Notes: generated by a model from the letters alone, not told the origin. A stretch of 64,000 nucleotides of DNA from Isoetes taiwanensis (GCA_021234155.1 JAJEKV010000035.1:11968407-12032406); one strand, 5' to 3'; positions 23,839-36,511 are shown, numbered from the stretch's first letter. A program made the numbers and translations.

Positions 23839-24971
23839 TCACACAGACTGCAAAGCCAAGTACTTATCACGAGAAATAAGAGTCTTCTCAGTCCTTGCCC
23901 AGTCTTCAGGCTTGGGCATAATTATTGCAATATGTCCTTCTGTAGCTGCCTGTGTCCAAAAAAATGTTATCCCCTCTGTTTCCCATGAGTAACAGTGTAG
24001 AGATTACCTTTTTGTTTAGAAGACCCGGGTCCTTGATCAACCGTTCATTGACTTCGAGAAGAGCACCTTTAACACAACACCTGTGCCCGCAGTATCCAAA
24101 TGACTATCACATGATTTGCCAACAAAGCAGGAGACCTACCTGACTAAAAAGAAAGTATCTTTTGTGATTACTTTGCACAGAACGGAACTTGCATCCAGTA
24201 AACGTGCATCCTGAAATGAAAGTAGCCAGTGGTGACATTTTGCATCAGACCAAGTTTAACATTGTGAGAGAATCTAAACCTTCATATCAAAGCCATACCC
24301 GTTTCCTCTTTCCAGTGACCTTCATTTCAGCCCGATTCTGTTTACCAACATTATAATCCACTGCAGTTATTGATAAAGATGTCTGGAAGATCTTATGTGA
24401 GGGCGCCAAGCCTATGACACAAAGGCTAACAACAAGGCTCAGTAAAAAATGTGGACCATTTTAAATTCACATTTTGAACTCAGTATGATCTAGGAGCAAT
24501 TACAGTTTTCATTGAGTCAAACACACGACAATGACCTAAAGGACACTGATAAGATGGTGGTTTTTCATGTGAATTATTCTTCAAGCTTACAAAATTACGA
24601 TTTCCATAACTATCCGGACATGCTACAGCAACAACCAGTGACAAAAGTTTTGAAGCTTATGGAAGATTTGTTACATACAAGGTTTGACAGCTTACCCATT
24701 TGCGTGGCGGTAAATATAGTGGTCATGACCTTGAATCCCGTCTACATCTGCACAACGTAAGGGCTACATGAAACCATGTGAAGATAGATGAAAGAGGCCT
24801 TAAAGATTTCTTACTCAAGAAAAAGTAATGGACGTAATTGCACTCGTTTGCTGGAAGTGGGCGAGGGGGCAACTCGTGAGCAGATGGATATAAAACCAAG
24901 TCATCGGGGTGTTCATTTGCTTGTTGTGGGGCATCTGCATTGGGCTCCTCCGGTGCCATGCTATGTTCCAT
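23839..24971 (-). CDS. ABITRAM: Abitram-family protein (FAM206A/Simiate homologue), six exons
   Basis: Proposed exons on the minus strand are 24971-24815, 24747-24696, 24425-24299, 24210-24140, 24080-24008 and 23949-23839. They total 591 bases and give 196 residues with all phases joining. Ends are GT-AG. The N-terminus (MEHSMAPEEPNADAP) is acidic and unstructured. The core then reads GHDHYIYRHANG joined to LCVIGLAPSH, VDYNVGKQNRAEMKVTGKRK, VLCKVITKDTFFLVR, CCVKGALLEVNERLIKDPG and EGHIAIIMPKPEDW. This is the small barrel-sandwich-hybrid fold of Abitram, about 181 residues in mammals, where it is reported as an actin-binding transcription modulator; the plant role is unknown. The start was chosen as the first Met in the first coding exon. 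No broken motif was seen. It lies downstream of, and on the same strand as, the coiled-coil gene at 25762-28964. Confidence 0.85.
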
Positions 24972-25440
24972 AAACCCTAAAGTTGGGGTTTCCGTTGGTG
25001 ATAACGGGAGAGCAAAGCGCAGAACTAGCCTAACAAACTCACTCTGCACAGCATAAATCAAACAGAACTTTGCATAAAACAACGGTATAACACGCTGCTT
25101 TGCTTGACTTTATACTCTACGACTCTTTCAACGTCTCGAAATGGGACCCATAATAGACTTAGTCTTCCCATGACATTTCAGAAAGCTGTCTGAGGTAAAG
25201 GTTTATTTTTCAGGGTTGCAAAGCTAGAATATTCTACTGGATGGTACGTGTATTAATACCCCGCACTTCAAGCCTGCACACTTGCACTTACAACAAAAGG
25301 AAAGCCTGGACTTTGCAAAGAACTGAAAGCGCTGTTTGCCTTGACACAATAATGACTCGGTATGTATATCCATTTTATTTAACACTAGCACTACATCGAT
25401 TACTTCTGTTTATTCTCCTAAGTTGAATACTAATCCTTTA

Positions 25441-25528
25441 GCTTCAATTCAATGTACAACTTCCTGTGGAACATTGATACTGTAGCTTCAATTCAATGTA
25501 CAACTTCCTGTGGAACACTGACACTGTA
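25441..25528. repeat. 44-bp tandem duplication
   Basis: Two adjacent units start gcttcaattcaatgtacaac and end with nearly identical ..ctgtggaacattgatactgta / ..ctgtggaacactgacactgta. They differ at about two positions, so the duplication is young. It lies between the Abitram and coiled-coil genes, downstream of the latter. Confidence 0.85.
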
Positions 25529-25761
25529 TCATTGCTGTCAAAACGCCTACGTGCAAGAGATTGTTTACTTGCTTTTTATTATATATGCAACCATTTACAC
25601 AATTTTGCCAAATGCTAACTATAATGGCTTGGACTGAGAACCGACTATGAGCAGCATTTACAAACCACTGCTTGTTTATAACCTGTATAGTATTCACCTT
25701 TTTAGCAAGATATAACATATAGGAACTGCAACACCAACAAAATATAGACATTGTCTCTTCT

Positions 25762-28700
25762 TTAGCAAATTGAACTACTTTCAGCAGATGACATTGTTAA
25801 AAAGGAGCTGGTAAGCTTCTGTTTCAGAATCCTGAGATGTTCCAAGACCTCTTCTACCGTATATGTTTCTTTTTCTTCATTTCTACGAGCCATGTCCTTT
25901 GCAAGGCCGCAACTGCTATCAAATATCTTCGTTGGTTTTGTTTCTGTTCCAGTTTTCGTCTGACAATCAATATGTACCGTAGGGCTAATTGGGCTAAGTT
26001 TTGTATCTGTCAGCTTTCCAGATTGAAACAAGTCTTGTAGACTAGGGCCTTTACTTTCCTTAATGCTTCCTTTCCTCTGTAAGGATGGATTGTTGTCGAA
26101 TCCCTGGACGACATTTTCGCACTGACAACCTTTTGTGTGATGTCCTTCAGAAGCAGCGGCCTTATGGTCTGGAAAAATTTCTTTTCCAGCAGCTGCATTG
26201 GCAAGACTTGAAAAACCTCTTAATGGCTGATCTATTCTGGAGGCGGAATTGCAATTTAGAAATGGAATAGGCTGGTTACAGCTTGCACTATACATTTCTC
26301 CCTTTTGTTCATGATGAGCATCGATTCTCACGTCACACGGATAATTTTCACCAGGTTTGGGAAGATTCCCCTGAGGATCCCTCCTGCCATTGTGTAAGCG
26401 AGAAATATCATGATCTGCAACCAAGTTGTCATCTATGAGAATATCTCTGAATTTCCTCAAAGGAGGTGTACCAGGAACCTTTTGATTCATAACTTCCGTA
26501 TTAACTTGAGACACACTGTCATATGCACTGCCAATTGCTTTACTTGTGTCAAGATATGGTACCTCATTGTGAGGTGGTGTCCCCTGGCACCTATAACATG
26601 TGCAAAGTTTCTGACTAAAATCTGTTCCTGATGCTTCCTTGGTGCGCCTTGGGCTCACGCTTTCGATTTCGGAGCAGCAGTTGGGCAAAAGATTGCAGAT
26701 TTGATGATGATCATGATGTAGACCTGGCCGATTGCCTCCCGCACTGGCAAATTCTTGATTGTTAATCAAAGGAGTATGATTCCACCTTGTGGCACTGGCT
26801 CTCAGATGGTTGTCATTACGACAATGATTGCAATGATCTAAACTTTTGATTTTTTGCAAATCTTGGCTGGAACATCCACAAGTATTTTCTTCAACTTGAC
26901 AGGGGTGCACCTTCAGATACTTTGCAAAGCTGACATAAGGTATAAGTATTTCCTGCACTGGATGGGTGCTTGCAGAATTATGACAACAAGCATGGCTGCC
27001 ACACAGTATGCTTGAATGATTGCATCCACTTGATGGATTAATTTTTTTTGTCTGCATTTTAAACACGACATGAATATGTCAAACGATTATGTCACATGAT
27101 AGCACATACAAAATCCACATAGCGTTTTGGCATATATCTCATACCTTAATCTGCCTCATGCAATCTGGTTCATTTTTCCCATTATAAATGCAGCATTCAG
27201 TAGTCGAGACTTGCTGCGCATGTTTGATCACATCAGGCAGTTTCCGTCTATCATCATTTGCAGTTCCTGATGCACCATCTTTTCGCTGTATCTGATCGGC
27301 AATAAGACCTCTTTGCTTTGATGTGACGGAATTGTAAGCTTTTATCTGTGCTTGATATGAAGATGTTTTTCTACCCGAATGCTTGTTTGAGTTAGTACTA
27401 CCAGATGTCTCATCTGCCTTGCACTCAAACATGTTAACCACGTGACTTACCCAACCTGTCATCTTCAGGCTGACCACCTCATCCTTAGAATTCTTTGAGA
27501 TGGTTCTCTTCAGGTGCTTTGTTATTGCAACACTACAAGGTTAAATACATGCAAGCATTGGCTAAGAAAGGATTTATGGTAAATATGCATCAGTGCCTAG
27601 CAATCTTAGGGTATATATAAGAATTCATACCTCGTTTCTTTTGTCTCAAAATTTTCGCCAGTACTCATGGCAGACTTGAATGGCTTTGTTTCCATCATTA
27701 GATCGTCCATTGTGCCCGTTATGCATGAATTGATACTTTCAACTCCTGCCATGGTTTCTGTTGGGGGATCTTTGCTTCTCAAAACTTTGCCTAGAGATGT
27801 ATCGTTTGCAAGAGCTTCATTACTCCAATCTCTATCACAAGCCATTAATTGTTAAAATGTGTCCAAAATCTTAGGTGTGTCATATGAATTCATACCTGGT
27901 TTCTTTTGTCTCTAAACTTTGGCCAGAAATGATAAAATTTTCTGATGGTTTTGTTTCGAGCATTAGATTGTCCATTGTTCCCGCTATGCATGGATTAATC
28001 TCTTTCACTTCTGCTGAGGTCCCTGTTGGGGTATCTTTGGTTTCAAGAACTTCGTTTGAAACAGCATCGCTTTTCCAATCTCTATCACATGCCTTTGATT
28101 CTTCAACCAAAATGCAATTTAGGTGCTTCTCTGAGACATCATTCTCTTTAGCATGAATCAAATTTCCATCCAAAGCAGGGCCAGCTGTCAGCACAGCTGC
28201 CACAGGAGTTTCTGAACAGGTTAAATGCAGTTCTCGCTTTGGACTTTCTTCATTCAATGATTTCACCTCGGGCATGGGGTGTTGATCCATTCTTGGCTGC
28301 CTTTCTGAGTTCAAACCAATTTTTGGTCTCTCATCATCTCTGCACTCAAATTCAGACGAGGAAACAGAGTCCTCCTTAGACAAGTTTCTTACTAGATCAC
28401 TTTCACAATAACTTCCAGACATGACTTTCATCTCTGCTTTATCCAACAATTTCTCAGCATTTTGCACCATTTTCATCTCTCGTTCTAATCTTTGTTGAAG
28501 TTCATTTACCTGGAAATATCATTTACTAATGAGATTCAGAGAAAAATCGATGCTACGTATAGAAGGCGAGGTCCACTACCTTCTTCAGTAGCTCTCTTTC
28601 CTTCTGTTTTGCAGCTCTGGTTATTGTACGCTCTGACAGCAGCCTTGCGCGGAGAAACTCAATTGTCATAGCTGCTGGGTCTCCATCCTGTGCTGTTTTC

Positions 28701-28964
28701 CTTTGGTTAAAAGAACGTGCAGAATCAGGCTACATTTAATCCACAACTACTTATGTTGAAACAGATGAATTACTGAAAATCTAACCCTTCAAGTGTAGAT
28801 GGTCGGGAGTTATGCAACAGATAACGCAGGTCTTGTTTATCAGGAAAAGCATCTGGATCATTGGGGCCTTCTCCATGGAAAGTGGGCCGCTGAGAGATAG
28901 CTGGTTCATTAAACTCTGAGTTAAACGGGATGCATTTACTCTGTTTCTTCTCTCTAGCTTCCAT
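25762..28964 (-). CDS. Plant-specific coiled-coil protein, 930 residues, function unknown
   Basis: Proposed exons on the minus strand are 28964-28786, 28700-28580, 28509-27896, 27831-27631, 27532-27145 and 27051-25762. All junctions are GT-AG and in phase, and the total is 931 codons with the stop. Residues about 1-60 include EPAISQRPTFHGEGPNDPDA and DKQDLRYLLHN. Exon 2 encodes AMTIEFLRARLLSERTITRA, which continues into a charged coiled coil through about residue 130. I recognise this AMTIEFLRARLLSER block from unnamed plant coiled-coil proteins. The middle is polar and repeats itself (see 27631-28110). The last exon is Cys/His-rich and ends with EETYT-like EKETYTVEEVLEHLRILKQK, a short helical C-terminal motif. 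There is no membrane segment. The start ATG at 28964 is the first in this frame that fits; upstream non-coding exons are possible because AG|GGGATC near 28993 looks like an acceptor. Confidence 0.7.
27631..28110 (-). repeat. Tandem exon-segment duplication inside the coiled-coil gene
   Basis: The 3' part of the third coding exon (about 28110-27896) and the whole fourth exon (27831-27631) encode related sequence. CDRDW..., DTPTGTSAEVKEINPCIAGT and LETKETR occur in one; DWS..., DPPTETMAGVESINSCITGT and FETKETR in the other. Both end at the same donor sequence (GAAAC[C/G]AG|GTATGAATTC). The copy before exon four also keeps gcttgtgatagagattgg in its intron end, where gatag|AGATTGG now serves as the acceptor. 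Confidence 0.8.
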
Positions 28965-31225
28965 TCTCGAAACATATAATGATCCCCTGCACTTTGACGA
29001 TTAAATTTATATGGGCAATCAAAAGAATGTGAATTGAAGCGACTTAGCATTGAAGCGTCAGATATGGTAAAACAGAAATGCTCTTCAGTTTTATAAACAG
29101 AACATGGGTTTATTTCTGCTTACAAGGTGAAATGCAAAAGCGTTAAGATGTTAGTGCACCCAAATTCCCGATAAACGGTATGCCATCCGCAAAACGATCT
29201 TCATGCTTGCATGCAGATCTGGAGCATAAGATTGAAACCGAAGATAAAATATCTAAAAACATGCATTGACATGCATGAATTAAAGCCACAGAATCAAAGC
29301 AACGCGAACTCGTTACCTTGTAAGGAAAATGATGATCGGGAAGCTTCATGCATTGGTTCATAGAGTCATCGATATTATTATATTTTCCCCAGAGCCGGAG
29401 CTGCAGGTTGTGAAAAAATACTTGGTGTAGGAAAGCTTGTGTGTCCTTGCCATAGCAAATGCTTGCTTAGAAGATGACTCCTGCTAGAAGCAGAAGTTGT
29501 ATTGGAAATGCTGATTACACAGAGCAGGGGCCCATGTTCGTCAGCTCGTGTCCGGATGTCCTTTTGAATCTTCAGATTTAGGAGAATATCTGTTACACAT
29601 AGGTAAGGAAATTGCTTTCAGACAGAACGCCATAGTATATATGACTATATATGACTGTTGCAATACCCGTTCCAGATAATGCAATTAAGAATCAGACAGG
29701 CTTATTTCCCACATTTATGAAGGTATAGACTTTCCTTACTATATACATTCTTCAGATTAGTCTAGGATCTACCTCGTGATGCTCTTCATTTTGCTCATAA
29801 TCCTTCTCGATAAACGTCCTTGTTCCAGTTTATAAATGGAGCAGGTGGCACTTTCACAGAGACAGCATTAACAAATAAAAACGTGCAGCACTTTTTCAAA
29901 AAATGTTAAGCACAATGACAAAACTACAAACTGAATATGGCATTTCCGTGCCTTCAACAGTAGACCGCCGCTGCAGCACATTCATCGCTTTGTGGATATG
30001 CACCACATAACAACAAAGGAAAAAAAGAAAAAGCTGTCTAGACAAAATATAGATGAATCAGTATTTTCAAGACTCAGACACGGTACGAGCTTTCACGTGA
30101 AATATACAACAAAAAGCCGGATTCCAAATTGCCATGCAATTTGGTTTTGCTACCCATGCAATTACCTAACTTTGGTTGTCAGACTGATATTATTTTTTTT
30201 CCACTCCTCAACTAAGTTGTCAGGTATGACATTATTTATTTCCTTCTAGTTCCATCAGGGTGGGGGGGTTGGTTGCTGTCTAGATTCTTAAGTATTATGA
30301 GTTGGGTTCCAATATTTGCCTCAATTGTAAGAAAATGTGGGCTTACCATGCATTCCGGCAGGGGAAACGATGTCGATGTGCAAATACTCTGCCAGAATGC
30401 AGGGTAAGACCACATGCATGTTACATGGAAGCAAGATAGGTTTGAATCCTGTTGATGTGTCATCATGTTAGTGGTTAGAAATAGAATGAAAATCAGAATG
30501 TAAACTTAAACAGAACAAAGAAACGGAATGTAAAATAAAGTCCAATTCAGGAAAAAAATACTGCCACATGGCAATAACAGATTGGCGAATAGGTCAGAAT
30601 TCAACCTACCTTGCTTTTACGGGTTTGCAATATGACCATGCATGGCCAAACTTACTCTATAAGGTAGTAAAAGAAACTAATAATATGCACAGAGCCAAAT
30701 GCTAAGGTGGCAGTACATCTCTACCTATAGTTGTTAACAAAAACAAAGGCTCAGCTTGCCTCTCCAATCATTTGTGTTGTTGAATGGCCTTCAATTACCC
30801 ATTTCACCAAACAAGCCCTAACATGAATTGAATTCCCACAAGCCTCTCGGTCTCATCGACAATAAAAATCAAATTTCAAACATAGCAAGTGGCCTTTTGA
30901 ACAAAACAAAATTGAATTGAAACAAGAAACAACAATATGTTTGAGCTTGCCATCACTATGCACTATGTTATGGGTAGCAACAAGAACTGAAGATTATAGG
31001 TGACAATTTAGCTTGGACAGATATATTACCTCCCGCACCAATTAATCCTTCTCTCAGTGTATACATTTGAGAGAAATAGTCTTGAACTCCTGAACAGTCT
31101 GCTAGAGTAAGATATGCCATCTTTTCCTTGATGATTCATACAACTCCAAGTCCTTGAACTGTACAAGCATCATGAAGATACTTCTAGGCCTCTCTAAAAG
31201 TCTTGCATGACTTAATTTGCTCCAA
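28965..31225. other. Upstream region of the coiled-coil gene; no other gene recognised
   Basis: AT-rich sequence with no convincing coding exon. A small Met-starting segment at about 29360-29316 ending AAG|GTAACG could be a 5' exon of the downstream minus-strand gene, but its phase does not join the next acceptor. Around 30245-30480 a stretch with ggtttgaatcctg looks like a decayed tRNA-type B box but has no clear box A. Confidence 0.45.
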
Positions 31226-31802
31226 TTAACTGCTACCAGGCTTAAGATAATTTAAAGTTTTCTTGTCTTTTGCAAGGTGGGCTGTGGCATCCCAGTTTGA
31301 TTCAAAAACACCTTCCAGATCTATTAGGTCTAAGTAGACCCCAAAGAATTCACTCCATGAAATATAATTCATATTAGCAAGCACTGGATTAGAGGAAACT
31401 TTCCATGGACCCAGTCTCACCATTGCTGACCAACAAATTTCCGCAACAAACATATTCAAATCTCTTAGGAACCTCCCAAGGTCCTACGAGATCAACCAAT
31501 ATCCTGACAATTCTTGATGTGAAACCTAAATCCGATCTCCTTGCAAAAGATTAACACGAAAACACACAAGATCTTAGGTATCTTTACTCCGATTCTTGAA
31601 ATTCGACCTGTTCTATATGTCTTCATAAATCTTTGAAAATCTTCAGTTATACTCGTCCAAATACAACAAAATTTATTGCATTAGATAGAAGAGGAAAATG
31701 ACTTTGATCCCTAGAGATGAGGCGAGAATTTGAAGGCATAAGAAAGGTATGGAAGAGGAACTTTTGCCTCTCAGTTTTGGCCAAGAACTGGCTCTAATAT
31801 CA
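31226..31802 (-). other. 5' internal part of a decayed LTR retrotransposon
   Basis: Directly downstream (on the minus strand) of an LTR and primer-binding site. A 77-codon opening at 31459-31226 (including VYLDLIDLEGVFESNWDATA) could be a gag fragment; no zinc knuckle or later domain is present. The second LTR was not found, so the element is incomplete. Confidence 0.35.
31790..31802 (-). promoter_or_regulatory. Primer-binding site of a minus-strand LTR element
   Basis: The minus strand reads TGATATTAGAGCC, two changes from TGGTATCAGAGCC complementary to initiator tRNA-Met. It starts directly at the end of the LTR at 31803. Confidence 0.55.
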
Positions 31803-32152
31803 TGAACAAGTGTTGGTAACTTGGCAAAATGGAGAAGCACCAAAAACAGATTTGTATTTAATTGGAGAAAAACAAGGAAATGAGAGCCACCCTTTGTGGA
31901 AAGGATGTAGATCCATTGAATGTAGCAACAGAGGTCACATTGGTCAAGCGGTAGATGCATTTATTCAGTTGCCAAAACAGGATGTAAGACTGGTTGAGAT
32001 AGGTTTTCTAAATATTCATGAATGTTACAAACATATGTATGATGTATGTATAGTACTCACATGTATCAACACTCGCAGAAGGTCTACAAATCTATTCGTG
32101 TGTCTTACATATATATGTATGATACATGGGTGTCATACCCGTGTACCTAACA
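31803..32152 (-). mobile_element. LTR of a copia-type element, 350 bp, minus orientation
   Basis: On the minus strand the segment starts TGTTAGGTACACGGG and ends CACTTGTTCA, giving TG..CA ends, and is followed without a gap by a tRNA-Met primer-binding site. Length and ends fit a copia LTR. No partner LTR was seen at lower coordinates. Confidence 0.5.
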
Positions 32153-32478
32153 CCTGACAAGATTGCGTAATAAATGGGAGCGAATCATCGAAACGAGAGT
32201 AAAAGGAATATTCCTTATCTTTTACAAAAGGGGGTAAAACGAGGTTATTAAAAAAAGAGTGCATGAAATTGTATTTTGACCCCCAAGACTAATTTTTTTT
32301 GGAACGATAGAAATGACTTTTTTAAAGTGACACTTTTACTTGCAAATAGAATTTTCTTCAAGTATGTTTTCAGAGAAAACTACCAATTTAAGAGGGTATA
32401 ATATTTAACAAGAAATTGAAATAAAGTTTATAACTGAAATTGTAGTATTCTCAAAATGTGAAGATAAAATCTTCATGT

Positions 32479-33740
32479 TCACATGCAAAATTTACAGTCT
32501 TTTTCTAAGACTGAGTTATGTACAAAAGTATGAGGAGTGATGAGAGAGGGATCCAACACATCATCATGTTCTTTTATGCCATCCTCATCACCTTCACTTT
32601 TTTCACTGTCACTCGAGGAAGTGCTTGAGTTGTCTTCCTCGTCACTATCAACAGATGGTGAAGCATTGCCACCACCACTCCCTTCTTCATCATCTTCCTC
32701 GTAATTACAAGCCTTTTTAAGCAAATTGATAGTCCTCTGGCGTAGACGATTGTCAGATTTCAATTTAAAATCATAGCACAATATAGTCACGTCACTAAGG
32801 TTCAGCTCATCCCTACAACCCACTTTCTTGGACTTTCTCCCTTTTCCTTGGCTTCTCATTTCTAACTCATATCTACCTTCAAAGCATTTTCTGAGCATGT
32901 TGCAAGCCAATGAATCTTGAGCTTAGTGACTAAGCCTTCTTCCTTGACTGTATCAAGTATTTTTGCTATCCAGAAAGGTCGACCTTTGTCATCCTCCTCA
33001 GTTGGAAGAGCAATCAACATATCTTTGGTAATTACTGTGATATTACCTTGAGGCTCATTCCTGCATCTTGGTCCGAGGTACATGACTCGATCCTCATCTT
33101 CTTCTACTGCAGGTGCTATTGCAGCATTGGTTGGACCTGCTTGGTGCTGGGGTTGATGGAAGATGTTAGGCCATTGAAATGGTTCTTGCAACTGTCTTAG
33201 AGCTATGTTTTGTACAATAATTCTCCACCACATCTGATCTTCTTCTAAGAAGTACTTAAAGCCTGAGGAAATTCCATTTTCAATGGCTTTTAAGGATGTC
33301 ACTGGGGTACTTTTCTTCTGCTTGGACTCCTTAGGATTTTTGAGAGGAAGTTGCTCAGCACATTCTATGAAGCAAGTGTCTGGAATATATTTAAGGAAGC
33401 GCAATCCCTCTGGTGGACTCCAGTCCTTAGTTGTGGTGTACTTCTTCCCCTGTAAGAAGCTTTGTCCATCCTTCAAGTAGAACTTCATGTGATGTTGAAA
33501 GGTGAGATCATTCAACTTGTTCGCAGCTTGTTCTCTGTTTGAACGTTCCCTCTTGTTCGATTTAGTGGCTAGTCCATTGGGTTAGCAATTAAGAGATCTT
33601 GTGTTCAAGTCTCTGGGGGTCCGTCATATGTCCTCATGGATGCTGCCAATGTGGCATGACGTAAAAATACTATCTATCTATTTGTTTGAACGTTGAGAGA
33701 AAACAAACTCTCTGAAGTCAGCAGTCTATTTAAGAAGCTC
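32479..33740 (-). pseudogene. Orphan protein gene with PFWIAKILD motif, split by a SINE
   Basis: An open segment of 217 codons (33515-32862) includes LKDGQSFLQGKKYTTTKDW, MWWRIIVQNIALRQ and KGRPFWIAKILDTVKEEG, then KIHWL. A frameshift near 32900 leads into a 143-codon segment (32910-32479) with CFEGRYELEMRSQGKGRKSK, LNLSDVTILCYDFKLK, a long acidic D/E/S run and a stop. The PFWIAKIL...HWL segment resembles the start of BAH/agenet-like modules, but this is a weak visual resemblance. Upstream the frame continues as SNREQAANKLNDL and is interrupted at 33548-33682 by a SINE. Without the insertion the frame continues open as FREFVFSQ for a short way. I cannot name the function. Confidence 0.45.
33548..33682 (+). 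mobile_element. tRNA-derived SINE, 135 bp, with 12-bp target-site duplication
   Basis: The direct repeat TGTTTGAACGTT lies at 33536-33547 and 33683-33694 and brackets the insertion. Inside, a D-arm-like hairpin GCTA-gtccattgggt-TAGC (A-box region) is followed by gtgttcaagtctc (B-box region), a tRNA-unrelated body (gatgctgccaatgtggcatgac) and the tail gtaaaaatactatctatctatt. These are the parts of a Pol III SINE mobilised by a LINE. Related copies are at 22380-22545 and 56880-57030. Confidence 0.85.
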
Positions 33741-33890
33741 AATCACTGGAATGGGAGTGTAAGAATCTTCAATAATTCGAACTAAAGTAGGAAGAGTACA
33801 TGAGGGAATTTTGGGGTGCTTTTTTAGACTTCTTTATGCCATTTTTGAATTAACACAAAAATTCCTTATGATGATTTTGGAAAAGAGAAA

Positions 33891-33925
33891 TGTTCGCGGC
33901 GGGCGGCCGCCGCGATAAATTTCTT
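33891..33925. repeat. GC-rich perfect hairpin (copy 1)
   Basis: The 9-base arms TCGCGGCGG and CCGCCGCGA (33894-33902 and 33907-33915) surround a 4-base loop, flanked by near-complementary AGAAAT../..ATTTCT. In AT-rich surroundings this stands out. A variant with the same outer sequence is at 41729-41766. Confidence 0.75.
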
Positions 33926-33957
33926 GTCTAAACATATATAATGCAGTCTTGCATTTT

Positions 33958-34140
33958 TCATTTTTGGGTTGCCCCTAGGGGGGCAATCCCTTGTTTATGT
34001 GGGTTTTTGGCATATTCATGGTATATGCTAGCATATGCTTAGAATATGCCAAAAACTGCTCCAAACTTGCTATAAGCTGTAAATTCTCGGTCGTTGTGTT
34101 GCCTGGTGGCTGCTTTGCAAACCGGCTGACCGAAAGAAGT
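33958..34140 (-). repeat. Dispersed repeat family B, partial copy, inverted
   Basis: The reverse complement matches 58270-58372 and 59725-59830. Shared landmarks are gggttgcccc..ggggcaa, the block around agcatatncttagaatatgc, and aaactgctncaaacttgct. The rest of the family unit is absent or too diverged here. Confidence 0.65.
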
Positions 34141-34399
34141 TCAGCCTGTCATTTTGGTGTAGGAATATCTCTTCAGCTTGGGTACCCTTGCATGTAAGAA
34201 GCAGCCCCCTTCTTTGACAGGGCCCTTCCGACGGCCTAGATTTCGGAGCAATTTGTCAGACCAGGGATGTATTCTGTTGTGAGTTATTCTTTCAAAGAGG
34301 CAAATGCGGCTTAGAAATCATGCTTGGGTTTGGGCCTCTAGATGCGTTGCAGGGCTGCCAAAGGCTAAGAATGGATGAAAATGGAGTAATGTTTTGATA

Positions 34400-35760
34400 T
34401 TATAGGATGTTTTTAAGCTCTCTGTGCATATGGGAAATAAATTGGGTAAAAGACGCCCTCTTGTAGATGATGATTATTTTCTGTTGACGCCTATCTATGT
34501 TTTCAAAGAAATCCTCAGTGATGCTATCTGCATAATAATCACCTGCACATTTGGCCTCTACTAGTATTTCCTCCTTCACTTTTTGAGCAAAATATAACTG
34601 CTCTATTTGATCTGGACTAGACTGCTCATTTTTTTCAGTAATGGTGGATATTTCTATAGGAATCTTTGCATCCTCTAATTTACTTTCAAATTGTCCATTT
34701 CGAAAGTCCATTTTCTGTTGTCCATTGGCTGCCAATTTGGATAGTGAAGAAGAAGCCGAAGAGCAGCTTGTCCTTCTCTGATTCCTGGCTAGTAGACCCA
34801 TGCCGTTGATCATCAGCACGATCAATTTTGTTTTCTTTGTATTTTCTGTGGCAGGCCGTTGGTGGCTTTCCACATTTCAACATGCCCTTTTGGTGGCTTT
34901 GCCCATTTCGATCGAGGAATGTTTCCCACCAATCTGTTGCTTGATAAATCAATGAGCGTAGTACTCTTCAGCACATATTTGAATGGCTCATTTGATTTAC
35001 CTTCGATAGGTAGAAAAATATCTTGATATAACGTGTCTTTGCCATTAAAAACCTCCGAGCTGTTTTGGTCTTCACTAAAGGATAAACTCTTCATGTTGCA
35101 TTTGTGGAGGAATTTCACCTTGCAGCTTGTTGTTTGATAACTCTAGCACTTGAAGACTTGGCATATTTGCTATCCAAGCAGGGAAACATCCTTCAAGTGA
35201 GTTATAACCCAAGGTCAAGGCTTTAAGATCTTTCATCTGTTGAAGAAATGCAGGTATAGTTCCAATAAGGTTATTCCTTCTCAAGTCTAGAAGCTGCAAA
35301 CTTGAGCATTTCTTCAGAGATGGGGGCACCTTGCCAACTAGGTTGCGTTGCGGAATTGACAGAACTAGCTAAGACTCCAGCTTAGTGAAATTTATTTCAA
35401 GCTTCCTACTGAGCAGATTGTTACCTAGATCAAGCCGTTGTAGATATGCACAATTTTCTAAACTTGTGGGCACAGATCCTTGCAAGAAATTACTAGACAA
35501 GCTAAGCTCCTGTAGATTTGGGCAATTGCTGAGATTTTCAGGTATGCTCCCCGTCAAGTTATTGGAAGATAAAGCAAGTTGTTGTAGAGAGCTACATTTG
35601 CCAAGGTACCAGGGATTTGACCAGAGAGTTGATTGTTGTGAAGATCTAACTGGACCAGATTCTGAAAGGCTCCAAAACTAGAAGGCACTGGACCAGTAAG
35701 AGAGTCTAGAAACAATTACCAAGGGATCTTACCAGTGAGATTGTTAGTGTTTAATATCAA
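34400..35760 (-). pseudogene. LRR receptor-like protein gene, broken
   Basis: Minus-strand segments in changing frames carry plant extracellular leucine-rich repeats: LVQLDLHNNQLSGQIPGTL (about 35610-35660), ENLSNCPNLQELSLSSNFLQ (35557-35369), SLQLLDLRRNNLIGTIPAFL and LQVLELSNNKLQGEIPP (35329-35075), then TTLIDLSSNRLVGNIP (35118-34822). The consensus LxxLxLxxNxLxGxIP marks the receptor-like kinase/protein class, cell-surface receptors for peptides or other ligands. Stops and frameshifts occur between segments, and the signal peptide and transmembrane region are not recognisable. The downstream 157-codon opening (34873-34400) is out of frame with the LRRs and has no kinase motif. Confidence 0.75.
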
Positions 35761-35799
35761 ATACTGCAAATTCTGGATACTTCGGCATGGCCTTTTTGA

Positions 35800-36300
35800 T
35801 CAATTTCGGGATCTAAGAGTTGAGTGCTTCCCTAGACATTTGATGATCATACTTATTTTATGCGGAAGCTTGCCTTCTGAAATCCTGAACAGTGCCATTT
35901 CCAAGGGCAGGGACTCAGATCCAGGAAAAACGGTTAAAGAAAATGGAGTTGTGGCTATGCCAAACAAACCCTGGAGCGAACTTTTTTCAAAAGGTAATAG
36001 CAATCCGGCAGCGAAATGAGTGAGACAATGGGAAACGGTCGTTGTCATAAAACCTGGAGTAAAGTCTGAGTTTATAGTAAAACCCGAATTCCTTGATATA
36101 GAAGGGCCATTGCTGCAAAACCTGGATTCACAACATAGCCTGGGTTCTTTATAGCGAAACCTGGATTTGCAAGTGCTGCCTAGTCTACAGTAGGGTTTGG
36201 AACGACAACAGCGAGACCGGGGCGCGCAGAGGCGGTCAGTTTGTTTGCAATTCAGAGTTTTAGAGTGTGCGTGCTCTGTTTCATAAATTGTCACCTCAGT
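35800..36300 (-). other. Degenerate stretch upstream of the LRR pseudogene
   Basis: A 164-codon opening with unusual Ser/Cys/Arg composition covers 36294-35800. In another frame there are repeats of a NPGF-type unit (ANPGFAIKNPGYVVNPGFAA) interrupted by stops. No family was recognised. It may hold the decayed 5' end of the LRR gene. Confidence 0.25.
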
Positions 36301-36511
36301 TTTGTTTGGTGCATGAATTTAGAATTGGAAAAACGGGAGTTTGGTTAGGCCTTCATGCCTTTCTCGCATTCCTCATACATCTTGTTAGGGAATAGAAATT
36401 AGATTGCTGAAGCTTTGCATGTATCATGCCATATACTTTGACGCTTTTCATGCATGTAACTTAAATATGGAGGTTTTTGTTAGTTTCTGAACTTCATGCA
36501 TGCATGAGGTC